A stretch of DNA of 64,000 nucleotides from NCBI GenBank assembly GCA_036227345.1, contig CP109468.1, positions 434,001 to 498,000 on the forward strand. The letters are read 5' to 3'. The translations under genes were made by a program, and so were the position numbers. Under the pieces are notes generated by a model. The model made no database searches. It saw only the letters and a list, made by a program, of their open reading frames with translations, and was not told where the DNA came from. Source of the stretch: Streptomyces sp. NBC_01463. GTDB taxonomy: Bacteria > Actinomycetota > Actinomycetes > Streptomycetales > Streptomycetaceae. Positions 1-9,008 of the stretch are shown here, in pieces; position 1 is the stretch's first letter, and every line of letters starts with the position of its first letter.

Positions 1-2544
1 GACACCTGGCGGGCCGGCCCGCTCACCGCCGACGACCTGACCCGGATCCGGACCCTCGCCGCTGCCATGCCGCCGACCGCCCACGCGGTGCCGGTCGACG
101 CCCTGTCCCAGCCGCTGCTGCTGCCCGAACCGGAGGGCCTGGTAAGGGCGTTCCTCGACGCGGTCGCGGACGGGCTGCCGCGCACCCCGGCCGCGTCGTC
201 CGCCGCGGGCGGCCCGGCGTTCGCCGCGGACGCCCCCCAGCATCTGCCCGGCCAGCGCGCCTGGGTCGCCGATGTCGCCGCGGGGCACGACGCGGGGGTC
301 CGGCTCTCGTTGCGCGTGGAGGTGTCCGGCCTGGACCGCACCGGGGTGGCGGCCGGGGCGTCCGGTCCCTCGTTCCGGGTGGTTCCGCAGATCCACGGCG
401 TCAGTGATCCGGGCCTGGTCGCGGACGCCGCCGAGATCTGGGCGGGCTCCGGACCGGCCGCCGCGGCCTTCGGGCCGAGGGCCCGGATGGACACCCTGCT
501 CATGCTGCGCCGGGCCGCCCGGGCCTGGCCGCCGCTGGCCCCGCTGCTGTCGGCGGCCGTACCGGACGCCGTGGAACCCGCCGACGAGGAGATCGCCGAG
601 CTCCTCGGCCCCGCCTCACGGGCCCTCGCCGCGACCGGAGTCCAGGTCCACTGGCCCCGGGAACTGACGGCCGGCAAGCTGACCGCCCGCGCCGTGATCG
701 GGCCCCCGGACGACGAGGACGGCGACGGCGGACCGGACGGAAACCGAGCAGCCGGGGGAAAGGTTTCGGACACCACGCCCCTGCTGTCCGCGGACGCCCT
801 GCTGGCGTTCAACTGGATGTTCGCACTGGGCGACCAACAGCTCAGCCGGGCCGAACTCGACCGGCTCGCCGAGGCGGGCAGGCCGCTGGTCCGGCTGCGC
901 GACCAGTGGGTTCTGATCGATCCCGAGGAGGCGCGTCGCGCCCGGGAGACCCAGGACCGCAAGGTCACACCCATCGACGCGCTCGGCGCCGTACTGACCG
1001 GCTCCACGGAGGTCGACGGCCACCGGGTCGACGTCCGGGCGACCGGCTGGCTGGAGCGGCTGCGGCAGCGGGTCGCCGATCCGGAGTCCCGGCAGGACGA
1101 GGAACGGACGGTCGGTCAGCCGGCCGCGCTCACCGCGACGTTGCGGGACTACCAGCTCCGTGGCCTGAACTGGCTGCACACCATGACCTCGCTGGGGCTC
1201 GGCGGCTGCCTCGCGGACGACATGGGGCTCGGCAAGACCATCACCCTGATCGCCCTGCACCTGCACCGCCAGACCCTCGAGGACGCCGCCGGACCGACCC
1301 TGGTGGTCTGCCCGACGTCACTCATGGGCAACTGGCAGCGGGAGATCGAGAAGTTCGCCCCCGGCACCCCGGTCCGCCGCTTCCACGGCGGATCGCGCAG
1401 CCTGGAGGAGCTGGCCGACGGCGAGTTCGTCCTCACCACCTACGGCACGATGCGGCTCGACGCGCCGCGGCTCGCGGCCGTCCGGTGGGGCATGGTCGTC
1501 GCCGACGAGGCACAGCACGTCAAGAACCCGCACTCGGCGACGGCCAAGCAGCTCCGCACCATCGGGGCGCGGGCACGGGTCGCCCTCACCGGCACCCCGG
1601 TGGAGAACAACCTCTCCGAGCTGTGGGCGATCCTCGACTGGACCACCCCCGGTCTGCTGGGCAGGCTCGGCACCTTCCGTACCCGGTACGCGCGCGCCGT
1701 GGAGGACGGCAGCGATCCGGGGGCAGCCGAGCGCCTCGGCGCTCTGGTACGGCCGTTCCTGCTGCGCCGGCGCAAGTCGGATCCGGGCATCGCCCCGGAG
1801 CTGCCGCCCAAGACCGAGACGGACCGCGCGGTGTCGCTGACCCCGGAACAGGCGGGCCTGTACGAGGCGGTGGTGCGCGAGACCCTGGCGGCCATCTCCG
1901 AAGCGGACGGGATGGCGCGGCGCGGCCTGGTCGTCAAACTGCTGACCGCCCTCAAGCAGATCTGCAACCATCCCGCGCAGTACCTCAAGGAGGAGGAGCC
2001 GCGGATCGCGGACCGTTCGGGCAAGGTCGAGCTGCTCGACGAACTGCTCGACACCATGCTCGCCGAGGGCGCCGGGGTGCTGGTCTTCACCCAGTACGTG
2101 CAGATGGCCCGGCTGCTGGAACGGCATCTGGCGGCGCGGGGGATCGGGACGCAGTTCCTGCACGGGGGTACGCCGGTGGCCGCGCGCGAGGCCATGGTCA
2201 ACCGGTTCCAGTCGGGCGGTGCGCCGGTCTTCCTCCTGTCGTTGAAGGCCGCCGGGACCGGGCTCAACCTCACCCGGGCCGGCCATGTGGTGCACTTCGA
2301 CCGCTGGTGGAACCCGGCGGTCGAGGCGCAGGCCACCGACCGCGCGTACCGCATCGGCCAGACCCAGCCCGTGCAGGTGCACCGGCTGATCGCCGAGGGC
2401 ACGATCGAGGACCGGATCGCGGAGATGCTCGCCCGCAAGCAGGGGCTCGCGGACTCGGTCCTCGGTTCGGGCGAGAGTGCCCTGACCGAGCTCAGCGATG
2501 CGGAACTGGCCGATCTGGTGGAGCTGCGAGGGGGCGCGCGATGA
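1..2544 (+). CDS. SNF2-family DEAD/DEAH-box helicase (5' end outside window)
   Basis: Superfamily-2 ATPase of the SNF2/RapA type, expected to move on or remodel DNA-protein complexes. The reading frame is open from base 1, before the first ATG at 67, so the true start lies upstream and residue numbers here are window-relative. Walker A (DDMGLGKT) lies near residue 405 and the DEAQ Walker B box near 501. The SNF2 C-terminal helicase motif (QATDRAYRIGQ) is near 777. The N-terminal ~350 residues match the SNF2-associated N-terminal region common in actinobacteria. The stop overlaps the next start (ATGA at 2541-2544), so it is translationally coupled to the SWIM-finger gene, an association often seen in actinomycetes. 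Family assignment is firm; substrate and role are unknown. Confidence 0.93.
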   Translation, partial: DTWRAGPLTADDLTRIRTLAAAMPPTAHAVPVDALSQPLLLPEPEGLVRAFLDAVADGLPRTPAASSAAGGPAFAADAPQHLPGQRAWVADVAAGHDAGVRLSLRVEVSGLDRTGVAAGASGPSFRVVPQIHGVSDPGLVADAAEIWAGSGPAAAAFGPRARMDTLLMLRRAARAWPPLAPLLSAAVPDAVEPADEEIAELLGPASRALAATGVQVHWPRELTAGKLTARAVIGPPDDEDGDGGPDGNRAAGGKVSDTTPLLSADALLAFNWMFALGDQQLSRAELDRLAEAGRPLVRLRDQWVLIDPEEARRARETQDRKVTPIDALGAVLTGSTEVDGHRVDVRATGWLERLRQRVADPESRQDEERTVGQPAALTATLRDYQLRGLNWLHTMTSLGLGGCLADDMGLGKTITLIALHLHRQTLEDAAGPTLVVCPTSLMGNWQREIEKFAPGTPVRRFHGGSRSLEELADGEFVLTTYGTMRLDAPRLAAVRWGMVVADEAQHVKNPHSATAKQLRTIGARARVALTGTPVENNLSELWAILDWTTPGLLGRLGTFRTRYARAVEDGSDPGAAERLGALVRPFLLRRRKSDPGIAPELPPKTETDRAVSLTPEQAGLYEAVVRETLAAISEADGMARRGLVVKLLTALKQICNHPAQYLKEEEPRIADRSGKVELLDELLDTMLAEGAGVLVFTQYVQMARLLERHLAARGIGTQFLHGGTPVAAREAMVNRFQSGGAPVFLLSLKAAGTGLNLTRAGHVVHFDRWWNPAVEAQATDRAYRIGQTQPVQVHRLIAEGTIEDRIAEMLARKQGLADSVLGSGESALTELSDAELADLVELRGGAR

Positions 2545-3893
2545 GCGACGGATACGAGTCGGACGGATACGACGACCGGTACGAAGGCGACGGGCAGGAC
2601 GATCCGGCGCCCGAGCAGGAGCGCACGTTCGCCGCGCTGCCTCCCGCGCGCGGCCGCGGCTTCGCCGAGTCCTGGTGGGGCCAGGCCTGGCTGAAGGCCC
2701 TGGAGGACACCGCGCTCGACAACCAGCAGCTCAAGAAGGGCCGCCGGTTCGCCCGTGAGGGCCGCGTCGGTGCGGTATCGGTGCGGCCGGGCCGGATCAC
2801 CGCGGTCATCCGGGACGAGTCCGGCCACCGCAGCGATGTGCTGCTCCAGGAGCTGACCGAGGAGGAGTGGGACCGCTTCCTTGACATGGCCGTCGAACGG
2901 TCGGGGCACATCGCCGCGCTGCTCGACCGCGAGATGCCGCCGCATCTGGTGGAGGACGCGGCGGCGGCCGGGGTCGACCTGCTGCCGGGGATCGGCGATC
3001 TCGACCCGGAGTGCACCTGCGAGGCGTGGGACCACTGCCAGCACACCGCCGCCCTCTGCTACCAGGTGGCGCGGCTGCTGGACCAGGACCCGTTCGTCCT
3101 GCTCCTGATGCGCGGCCGGGGGGAACGCCGGCTGCTGGACGAACTGCAGGTGCGGATCGCGGCCAGGGCGACGGCCCAGGGCCCGCCCGGCACCGCCGAT
3201 GCGCCCGCGGAGGAGGCCGAGGACCCGGCCGTGCGCGGTGTCCCGGCGGCAGCGGCCTACGCGGCGGCCGGCGCTCTCCCGGCGCTGCCCCCTCCCCCGG
3301 CGCTGCCCGCCGAACCGGGCACGTCACCCTCGCTGGACACGGAGACCGACCCCGAACCGGGGCTCGATCCGACGGCCCTGGAGATGCTGGCCACGGACAG
3401 CGCCGTGCGGGCCCACCGGATGCTGGCGGCGGCGCTGTCGCCGGGGCACGGTCAGCAGCCGGTCCCGGCCGGGCTGACGCCGGAGCAGGACGCGGTGCGG
3501 CTGGCGGCCGAGGCGCGGCCCGAACCGTGGATCGTGAACCGGCTGGCGGCCGGGTCGGGGCGGCAGCGCGCCGGGCTGCCGGCGGCGGTGCGCGCCTGGC
3601 AGTACGGCGGCGCCGCCGCGCTCACCGTGCTGGACGAGGAGTGGGCGCCGGACGCGGCGGCCCTCGCCCGGGCCAGGACGCGGCTCGCGGGGGCCTGGGA
3701 CGAGGACGAGGCGCCCCGGCTGCGGGCCGAGCGCAACCGCTGGACGTCGGCGGACGGCACGGTCCAGCTGCGCTACGGGCGGGACGGGCGCTGGTATCCG
3801 TACCGCAAGGAGAGCGGCCGCTGGGTTCCGGCGGGTCCGTCCGACGAGGATCCGGCGGCGGCGTGGGCCGACGCGGCCCCGGCCGACGACTGA
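2541..3893 (+). CDS. SWIM zinc-finger protein
   Basis: 450-residue protein with a SWIM-type zinc finger near residues 158-168 (CTCEAWDHCQH, the CxCx(n)CxH pattern). SWIM fingers bind DNA or protein. The middle (residues ~210-280) is a low-complexity Ala/Pro/Glu linker. The C-terminal part contains a short motif (YGRDGRWYPYRKESGRW) that looks like a small beta-rich module. The start is the ATG in the ATGA overlap with the helicase gene, which indicates one operon and probably a physical or functional partnership with the SNF2 protein. No enzymatic motif is visible. A hairpin with a 9-bp outer stem follows the stop. Confidence 0.9.
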   Translation: MSDGYESDGYDDRYEGDGQDDPAPEQERTFAALPPARGRGFAESWWGQAWLKALEDTALDNQQLKKGRRFAREGRVGAVSVRPGRITAVIRDESGHRSDVLLQELTEEEWDRFLDMAVERSGHIAALLDREMPPHLVEDAAAAGVDLLPGIGDLDPECTCEAWDHCQHTAALCYQVARLLDQDPFVLLLMRGRGERRLLDELQVRIAARATAQGPPGTADAPAEEAEDPAVRGVPAAAAYAAAGALPALPPPPALPAEPGTSPSLDTETDPEPGLDPTALEMLATDSAVRAHRMLAAALSPGHGQQPVPAGLTPEQDAVRLAAEARPEPWIVNRLAAGSGRQRAGLPAAVRAWQYGGAAALTVLDEEWAPDAAALARARTRLAGAWDEDEAPRLRAERNRWTSADGTVQLRYGRDGRWYPYRKESGRWVPAGPSDEDPAAAWADAAPADD

Positions 3894-3904
3894 CGGCGGA
3901 TCAC

Positions 3905-3942
3905 CGGCGGCGGGCGGGGCGAAGAGCCCCTGTCCGCCGCCG
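3905..3942 (+). terminator. Probable terminator after the SNF2/SWIM operon
   Basis: CGGCGGCGG at 3905-3913 pairs with CCGCCGCCG at 3934-3942. An inner GGGGC/GCCCC stem closes a short loop. It starts 11 bases after the stop. There is no U tract, which is usual for Streptomyces hairpins. Confidence 0.55.
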
Positions 3943-3956
3943 CGTTCCGCCCGGGA

Positions 3957-3989
3957 GTTCAACTCGATGTCACCGTTCGTTGAGGTGCG
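3957..3989 (+). promoter_or_regulatory. Possible PHO box (PhoP-type 11-bp direct repeats)
   Basis: GTTCAACTCGA (3957-3967), TGTCACCGTTC (3968-3978) and GTTGAGGTGCG (3979-3989) are consecutive 11-mers. The first two resemble the Streptomyces PhoP repeat core GTTCACC (6/7 and 5/7 matches, by eye), in 11-base register. The site lies about 50-80 bases upstream of a secreted phytase-like esterase, a sensible phosphate-starvation target. The match is imperfect. Confidence 0.35.
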
Positions 3990-4036
3990 GGGCGGAACCT
4001 GACGGCCGTCAGGCCGTTCGCTCCTCAGGAGGTTCC

Positions 4037-5386
4037 ATGTCCGCGCGTGTTGTCCGTCGATCCCTTGCCGTCGGGCTGCCGCTCGCCCTGCTCGGCACCG
4101 TGTGCGTGGCAGGCACCGCGACCGGCGCGCAGGACCGCCACCACCGCCCCGACGGCGCACCGAAGGTCACGTCGACCGCCGTGCTCGCCGACATCCCGCT
4201 GGCCGGCTTCAGCAACGGGCTGCTGCCCGGGACGGTCGGGGACGATCGCGGTGTGATGCTCGGCGGGATCGGCAGCGACATCTACCCGGCCGGCCGCACG
4301 GGCGAGTTCTGGACCGTCACCGACCGCGGCCCGAACGGCCAGATCAAGGTCGACGGCACCAAGCGGCGCACCTTCCCCGTCCCCGGCTTCGACCCGGCGA
4401 TCGTCAAGGTGCGGGTGAGCGGCGGGCGCGTCCGGGTGCTGGAAGCCGTCCCGCTGACCACGCGCTCCGGTGCTCCCGTCACCGGCCTCTCCAACCAGGA
4501 GGGCCGGGACGAGGCCCCGTACTCCTACGACGCGGGGACTCCGCTCGCGTACAACCCGAACGGTCTGGACACGGAGGGCATCGTCCGCGTCGCGGACGGC
4601 TCGTTCTGGCTGGTCGACGAGTACGGTCCGTCGCTGGTGCACGTCTCCGGCCGGGGCCGGGTGCTGGCCCGCTACGTCCCCAGGGGCCTGAATCTCAAGG
4701 GTGCGGACTACCCGGTCGTGGAGGCGCTCCCCGGAGTCCTGCTCCACCGGAAGACCAACCGCGGTTTCGAGGGCCTGGCGCTGCTGCCGGGCGGCGATCT
4801 GGTGCTCGCCGTCCAGAGCCCTCTCTCGCTGCCCGACCAGGACGCGGGCGAGGCCTCCCGCAACGTGCGGCTGCTGCGCTTCTCGCCGGGGAAGCGCGCG
4901 GTGACGGCGGAGTACGCCTACCGCTTCGACGCGGTGGACGTCGTGGACCCGGGTGAGGACGACACGTCCGAGCTGAAGATCTCCTCGGTCGTCGCCATCG
5001 GACGCGACGAGCTCCTGGTGGAGGAGCGCACCGACCGGGCGGCCCGGCTGCACCGGGTGACGCTCCCCCACGGCCGTGGCATCCTCGGTTCCCGCTGGGA
5101 CACGCCGGCGGCTTCGCCCTCGTACGAGGAGCTGACCGATCCGGCGGCCGCGGGCGTCCCGGTCCTGCGCAAGAGCCTCGTCGTCGATCTGGGCAGGGTC
5201 GCGGGTGTGCCGGGGAAGATCGAGGGCGTCGCGGTGACCGGGCGGGACACCCTCGCCCTCGTCAACGACAACGACTTCGGGATGACCGACGGGTCGGGCG
5301 CCTTCGACGCGGACGGCCGGCTGGTCGACTCCGGGATCGAGACGTCCGTGACGCTGCTGAAGCTGCCGCGCCCGCTGACGCACTGA
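4037..5386 (+). CDS. Secreted phytase-like esterase
   Basis: 449-residue exported protein of the 'esterase-like activity of phytase' family (PF13449-type beta-propeller), expected outside the cell acting on phosphoesters; the real substrate is not known from sequence. The N terminus is a Sec signal (MSARVVRRS, then a hydrophobic stretch ending near TGAQD). Family-type blocks include WTVTDRGPNGQ, LDTEGI, WLVDEYGPS, NRGFEGLAL and the C-terminal ALVNDNDFGM. Start chosen at the ATG preceded by a strong Shine-Dalgarno (AGGAGGT, 4027-4033). It is alone on this strand, between a terminator-like hairpin on each side. The possible PHO box upstream would fit a phosphate-scavenging role. Confidence 0.88.
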   Translation: MSARVVRRSLAVGLPLALLGTVCVAGTATGAQDRHHRPDGAPKVTSTAVLADIPLAGFSNGLLPGTVGDDRGVMLGGIGSDIYPAGRTGEFWTVTDRGPNGQIKVDGTKRRTFPVPGFDPAIVKVRVSGGRVRVLEAVPLTTRSGAPVTGLSNQEGRDEAPYSYDAGTPLAYNPNGLDTEGIVRVADGSFWLVDEYGPSLVHVSGRGRVLARYVPRGLNLKGADYPVVEALPGVLLHRKTNRGFEGLALLPGGDLVLAVQSPLSLPDQDAGEASRNVRLLRFSPGKRAVTAEYAYRFDAVDVVDPGEDDTSELKISSVVAIGRDELLVEERTDRAARLHRVTLPHGRGILGSRWDTPAASPSYEELTDPAAAGVPVLRKSLVVDLGRVAGVPGKIEGVAVTGRDTLALVNDNDFGMTDGSGAFDADGRLVDSGIETSVTLLKLPRPLTH

Positions 5387-5393
5387 CGTATCC

Positions 5394-5433
5394 GGCTGCG
5401 GGCCGCCGGACCCGGCCGTCCGGCGGTCCAGCC
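5394..5433 (+). terminator. Terminator after the phytase-like gene
   Basis: A long GC stem begins 8 bases after the stop: the GGGCCGCCGGAC arm pairs with GTCCGGCGGTCC around a 6-base loop, with an outer GGCT/AGCC extension. The rest of the gap to 5691 holds only presumed promoter sequence for the amidase gene, with no open frame I would defend. Confidence 0.65.
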
Positions 5434-5691
5434 CCTCCTGATGGGCCGCCAACTCCGTCTGTGCCGAGCCCCTTTCGGGACCCTGCCGTCTTCCGCCACT
5501 CGCGTGACGCCCGTACGGTAGGGCGCGCACATGGCCCGGCCGCACATCGGACAGTGCGTTCCGGTCATCGGACATGAGGGAGTCACGGGATGTCGGGGGA
5601 ATCGGGTACCGACCTGCCGCACGCCGCCGGGCCGCGGGGCGGTGGACCGTGGCTTCCGCCCGTTCCCCCTCCCCCACACCCAGGAGTACGC

Positions 5692-6285
5692 ATGGATCGC
5701 AGAAGGATCCTTCAGGGCACCGCGGCGACGGTGGCGGCCGCGGTGCTGCCCGCGTCCGCCCGCGCCGCCGCCGCGGCGACGGCCGGCGACACGGACTATC
5801 CGTCGGCCCACTGGGTACCGGCCTCGACGTCCAACTACACCGTTTCGACCCGGCCTTCGGCCTATCCCGTCCAGTACGTGATCATCCACGTCACCCAGGA
5901 GACGTTCCCGGACGCGGTGGCGATCTTCCAGAACCCGGCCAAGCAGGTGTCCGCGCACTATGTGGTGCGCTCGGCCGACGGCTACATCGACCAGTGCGTG
6001 CGGGAGAAGAACATCGCCTGGCACGCGGGGAACTGGGACTACAACACCCGCAGCATCGGCATCGAGCACGAGGGCTATGTGGACCAGCCCGCCTACTTCA
6101 CCGATGCCATGTACGAGAAGTCGGCGCTGCTGACCGCCTCGATCTGTGACCGCTACTCGATCCCCAAGGACCGTACGCACATCCTCGGGCACGTACAGGT
6201 CCCGGGCACCGACCACACCGACCCCGGACCGAACTGGGACTGGGTCCGCTACATCCGCATGGTCAACCTGCTGGGCGCGGGCTGA
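5692..6285 (+). CDS. Secreted N-acetylmuramoyl-L-alanine amidase
   Basis: 197-residue zinc amidase of the Amidase_2/T7-lysozyme family, which cuts the bond between MurNAc and the stem-peptide L-Ala in peptidoglycan. Likely metal ligands are His66 (VIIHVT) and the HTDP region near residue 175 (TDHTDPGPNWDW). The HAGNWDYN and IGIEHEGYV blocks are also typical. The N terminus carries a twin-arginine signal (MDRRRILQGTA, then Ala-rich). I chose the ATG at 5692 because it is preceded by AGGAGT and starts directly at the Tat motif; an in-frame ATG at 5590 would add 34 Pro/Gly-rich residues before the signal. Its 3' end overlaps the convergent GNAT gene by 23 bases. Confidence 0.9.
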   Translation: MDRRRILQGTAATVAAAVLPASARAAAAATAGDTDYPSAHWVPASTSNYTVSTRPSAYPVQYVIIHVTQETFPDAVAIFQNPAKQVSAHYVVRSADGYIDQCVREKNIAWHAGNWDYNTRSIGIEHEGYVDQPAYFTDAMYEKSALLTASICDRYSIPKDRTHILGHVQVPGTDHTDPGPNWDWVRYIRMVNLLGAG

Positions 6286-7042
6286 GCAGCGAGCCGGCCT
6301 GCGGCCGCTCGGGGCGTCCGGCGTCGCCGTCGCGGGCGTGGGGGCTGCGCACGAGCACGAACCGGCTGCGGTGGCGCAGGGTGAAGCCGATCGACTCGTA
6401 GAGCCGGATCGCGTCGGTGTTGCTCGCGGCCGTGTGCAGGAAGGGGACGTCCCCGCGCTCCCTGATCCCGGCGGCGACCGCGCGCACCAGCCGGGTCGCC
6501 AGCCCGCGGCCGCGATGGCCGGGGTGGGTGCAGACCGCGCTGATCTCCGTCCAGCCCGGCGGGCGCAGCCGCTCGCCGGCCAGGGCGACCAGCCGTCCGT
6601 GGTCGCGGATGCCGAGGTAAGTGCCCAGTTCGACGGTCCGGGGCAGGAAGGGCCCCGGCCGGGTGAGGCCGATCAGTTCGAGGATCTCGGATACGTCGGC
6701 GAGGCCGAGGCGTACCGCTTCGGGGGCGGGTTCGGCGCGCAGGGCGGTGTCGATCAGCTGGACGCCCTCGCCGGTCTGCTCGGTCTCCCATCCGTCGGGC
6801 ACCGACCGGACGCCGGTGACCGGGGTGACGGTGCCGGGACCGACGAGTGCGGCCAGGTCGTCCCAGGCGCGGGGGTCGGCCGGGTCGTCGAGTGCGGTGA
6901 ACGGGGAGACGTCCGTCGGGTAGCGGGCGGCCCGGCCGACCCGTTCGGCGAAGCGGGCGTGCGGGCCGGTCAGGGCGGCCCAGGCCGCGTTGTCGAGTAT
7001 GTGCGGGGGCTGCGCGGGTGCGGCGGGATGGCTGAGGGACAT
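6263..7042 (-). CDS. GNAT-family N-acetyltransferase
   Basis: 259-residue acetyltransferase with the acetyl-CoA-binding motif A near residues 170-185 (CTHPGHRGRGLATRLV). The following NTDAIRLYESIGF segment is the usual GNAT motif B. The N-terminal half is longer than a minimal GNAT domain, like the FR47-like two-domain members. The acceptor substrate cannot be read from sequence. It lies 89 bases downstream of the ABC importer genes on the same strand, so it may be read through from them. It overlaps the convergent amidase gene by 23 bases. Confidence 0.85.
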   Translation of the reverse strand: MSLSHPAAPAQPPHILDNAAWAALTGPHARFAERVGRAARYPTDVSPFTALDDPADPRAWDDLAALVGPGTVTPVTGVRSVPDGWETEQTGEGVQLIDTALRAEPAPEAVRLGLADVSEILELIGLTRPGPFLPRTVELGTYLGIRDHGRLVALAGERLRPPGWTEISAVCTHPGHRGRGLATRLVRAVAAGIRERGDVPFLHTAASNTDAIRLYESIGFTLRHRSRFVLVRSPHARDGDAGRPERPQAGSLLSPRPAG

Positions 7043-7131
7043 GGCGGTGCGGAGTCTCCGTCTCGGGAAGGCGCCGGGTGGGGCGGGGGCCCGGCCGCGG
7101 CACGGCCCCGGGCCCCCGGACGGTCAGCGGA

Positions 7132-8157
7132 TCAGGAGTTGTCGAGGGGCAGGCCGGGCGGGTTGACCCTGGAGGTGTCGACCGCCTCGTTGGAGAGGTT
7201 CCAGGCGGCCAGCCAGTCAGCGTACCGGCCGCTCCTGATCAGGTGGTTGATCACTGCGGCGATCGGCTTCGCGAGCCCGCTGTCCTTCTTCGCGGTGGCC
7301 GCGATCAGGCCCTGGAGCGTGGAGCCGGCTCCGGAGTACGTGCCCGCGTTGCGCGTCGCGTTCGGCGTCTTCGCGGTCTGGGTGATGTGGTAGGCGATGC
7401 CGGGGTTGGGGCCGAACGAGGTGTCGATCTTTCCGCCGGCCAGGGCCAGTGCGGTGGCGTTGCTGTCCCGGTAGTACTTGATGCCGAGCTTCTTGCCGTC
7501 CTTCGCCAGCTTCGTCTTCCACTCCAGCAGGATCTTCTCCTGGTTGGTGCCGGCGCTGACGGCGACGGTCCTGCCTGCCAGGTTCCGGTAGTCGCCGTCG
7601 AAGTTCCAGGTGCTCTTCTTCGGCACCTCGAAGGCGAGGTTGTCCTGCCGGTAGGAGGCGAACTCGTACTTCTGCTTGCGCTCCTCGGTGTCGGTGACGT
7701 TGGACAGGGCCACGTCGACCTTGCCGCTGTCGATGCCGACGAACATGTTCTCCCAGGTCGAGTTCTTGATCTCCGGCTTGAGTCCGAGGACGGCGGCGAC
7801 CAGCCGGCCGAGGTCGGGTTCGGCACCGGTGAGCGTCTTCTGGTCGTCGCCCACGTACGCCAGGGGCGGGAATCCGGCCGGCAGCGCGCCCACGCCGATC
7901 ACCAGCGTGCCTCGCTCCTTGATCTTTCCGGGCAGCCCGGCGCTGATCGACTTCACCTCGGACACCTTGAGTCCGGTCTCCTTCGCGGCGCCGTTGGACA
8001 GCGCGCCCACGGTGACCGTCCCGGCCACCGCCGCGGTGTCCGCGGATGCGGCGTCGCTGTCGCCGCCGCACGCGGCGAGGGCTGCGGCGAGGGAGAGGGC
8101 GGCCGCGGTGGCGGCGGTGCCTCGGAGGAGTCTGCTGCGGAGACTGAGGGTGTGCAT
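7132..8157 (-). CDS. ABC transporter substrate-binding lipoprotein (polar amino-acid type)
   Basis: 341-residue extracellular solute-binding protein of family 3. A lipoprotein signal ends in LAAC with the acylated Cys at residue 30. The mature part shows the family pattern GTLVIGVGA...DLGRLVAAVLG, then STWENMFVGIDSGKVDVALSN and the domain-closing region AVSAGTNQEK. The start ATG has AAGGA upstream. It is the last gene of a permease-ATPase-binding protein set on this strand, 65 bases after the ATPase gene. The Cys-rich leader peptide at the head of the set suggests cystine or another sulfur amino acid as ligand; this is inference. Confidence 0.9.
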   Translation of the reverse strand: MHTLSLRSRLLRGTAATAAALSLAAALAACGGDSDAASADTAAVAGTVTVGALSNGAAKETGLKVSEVKSISAGLPGKIKERGTLVIGVGALPAGFPPLAYVGDDQKTLTGAEPDLGRLVAAVLGLKPEIKNSTWENMFVGIDSGKVDVALSNVTDTEERKQKYEFASYRQDNLAFEVPKKSTWNFDGDYRNLAGRTVAVSAGTNQEKILLEWKTKLAKDGKKLGIKYYRDSNATALALAGGKIDTSFGPNPGIAYHITQTAKTPNATRNAGTYSGAGSTLQGLIAATAKKDSGLAKPIAAVINHLIRSGRYADWLAAWNLSNEAVDTSRVNPPGLPLDNS

Positions 8158-8222
8158 GGCTGTCCTTGTCCGGTGCGGGTGGGATGAGGGTGCGGGGCGT
8201 GGAGTGCTGCGGGGCGGGAGGG

Positions 8223-9008
8223 TCAGAGGACCTTGCTGAGGAAGTCCCTGGTCCGGTCGTGTTCCGGGTGGTCCAGCACCTGTGCGGGCGGGCCCTGTTC
8301 GACGATCCGTCCCTCGTCCATGAAGACCACCCGGTCGGCGACCTCACGGGCGAAGCCGATCTCGTGGGTGACGATGACGAGAGTGGTTCCGCTGCGCGCG
8401 AGGTCCTTGATGACCGCGAGCACCTCGCCGACCAGTTCGGGGTCGAGGGCGGACGTCGGTTCGTCGAAGAGGATGACCCCGGGCCGCAGGGCGAGGGCGC
8501 GGGCGATGGCCACCCGCTGCTGCTGGCCGCCGGACAGCTGTCGCGGGTAGGACCCGGCCCGGTCGGCGAGGCCCACCCGGGCGAGCAGTTCGCGGGCCTG
8601 CTCCTGCGCCGCGCGCTTGGCGAGCTTGCCGGTGGCCACCGGGGCGGCCGCCACGTTGTCCAGCACGGTCAGGTGCGGGAAGAGGTTGAAGTTCTGGAAG
8701 ACGAAGCCGATCCGGCTGCGCTGGGCCAGGATGACCCGTTCGCTGAGCTCCTTGAGCCGCCCGCCCTGCCGGCGTACGCCGATCGGTTCGCCGTTCAGGC
8801 TGACATGGCCGATCTCGGGCTTCTCCAGGTGGTTGATCACCCGGAGGAGGGTGGACTTCCCCGAGCCGGAGGGGCCGAGGACGGCCGTGACCTCTCCGGG
8901 CCGCACGGTCAGCGCCACTCCGTCCAGGACGCGTTGGCTGCCGTACCACTTGTAGACGTCGTGCACCTCGACCGCGGCCGGGCTGATCTCCTGCGTGTCG
9001 GTGGTCAT
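8223..9008 (-). CDS. Amino-acid ABC transporter ATP-binding protein
   Basis: 261-residue cytoplasmic ATPase of the polar amino-acid uptake (GlnQ/TcyC-like) group. It has Walker A (GPSGSGKST, residues 45-53), a Q-loop ([13 protein letters not shown]), the signature LSGGQQQRV, Walker B ([13 protein letters not shown]) and the switch His (VTHEIGFA). Start chosen at 9008: the ATG overlaps the stop of the permease gene as ATGA, showing tight coupling. Longer in-frame extension upstream lies inside the permease gene and is a shadow. Confidence 0.93.
   Translation of the reverse strand: MTTDTQEISPAAVEVHDVYKWYGSQRVLDGVALTVRPGEVTAVLGPSGSGKSTLLRVINHLEKPEIGHVSLNGEPIGVRRQGGRLKELSERVILAQRSRIGFVFQNFNLFPHLTVLDNVAAAPVATGKLAKRAAQEQARELLARVGLADRAGSYPRQLSGGQQQRVAIARALALRPGVILFDEPTSALDPELVGEVLAVIKDLARSGTTLVIVTHEIGFAREVADRVVFMDEGRIVEQGPPAQVLDHPEHDRTRDFLSKVL

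Noticed and set aside
906..2540. Plus-strand frame leading into the SWIM gene
   Set aside because: Only the part from 2541 has family sequence; the first part is a frame shadow of the helicase.
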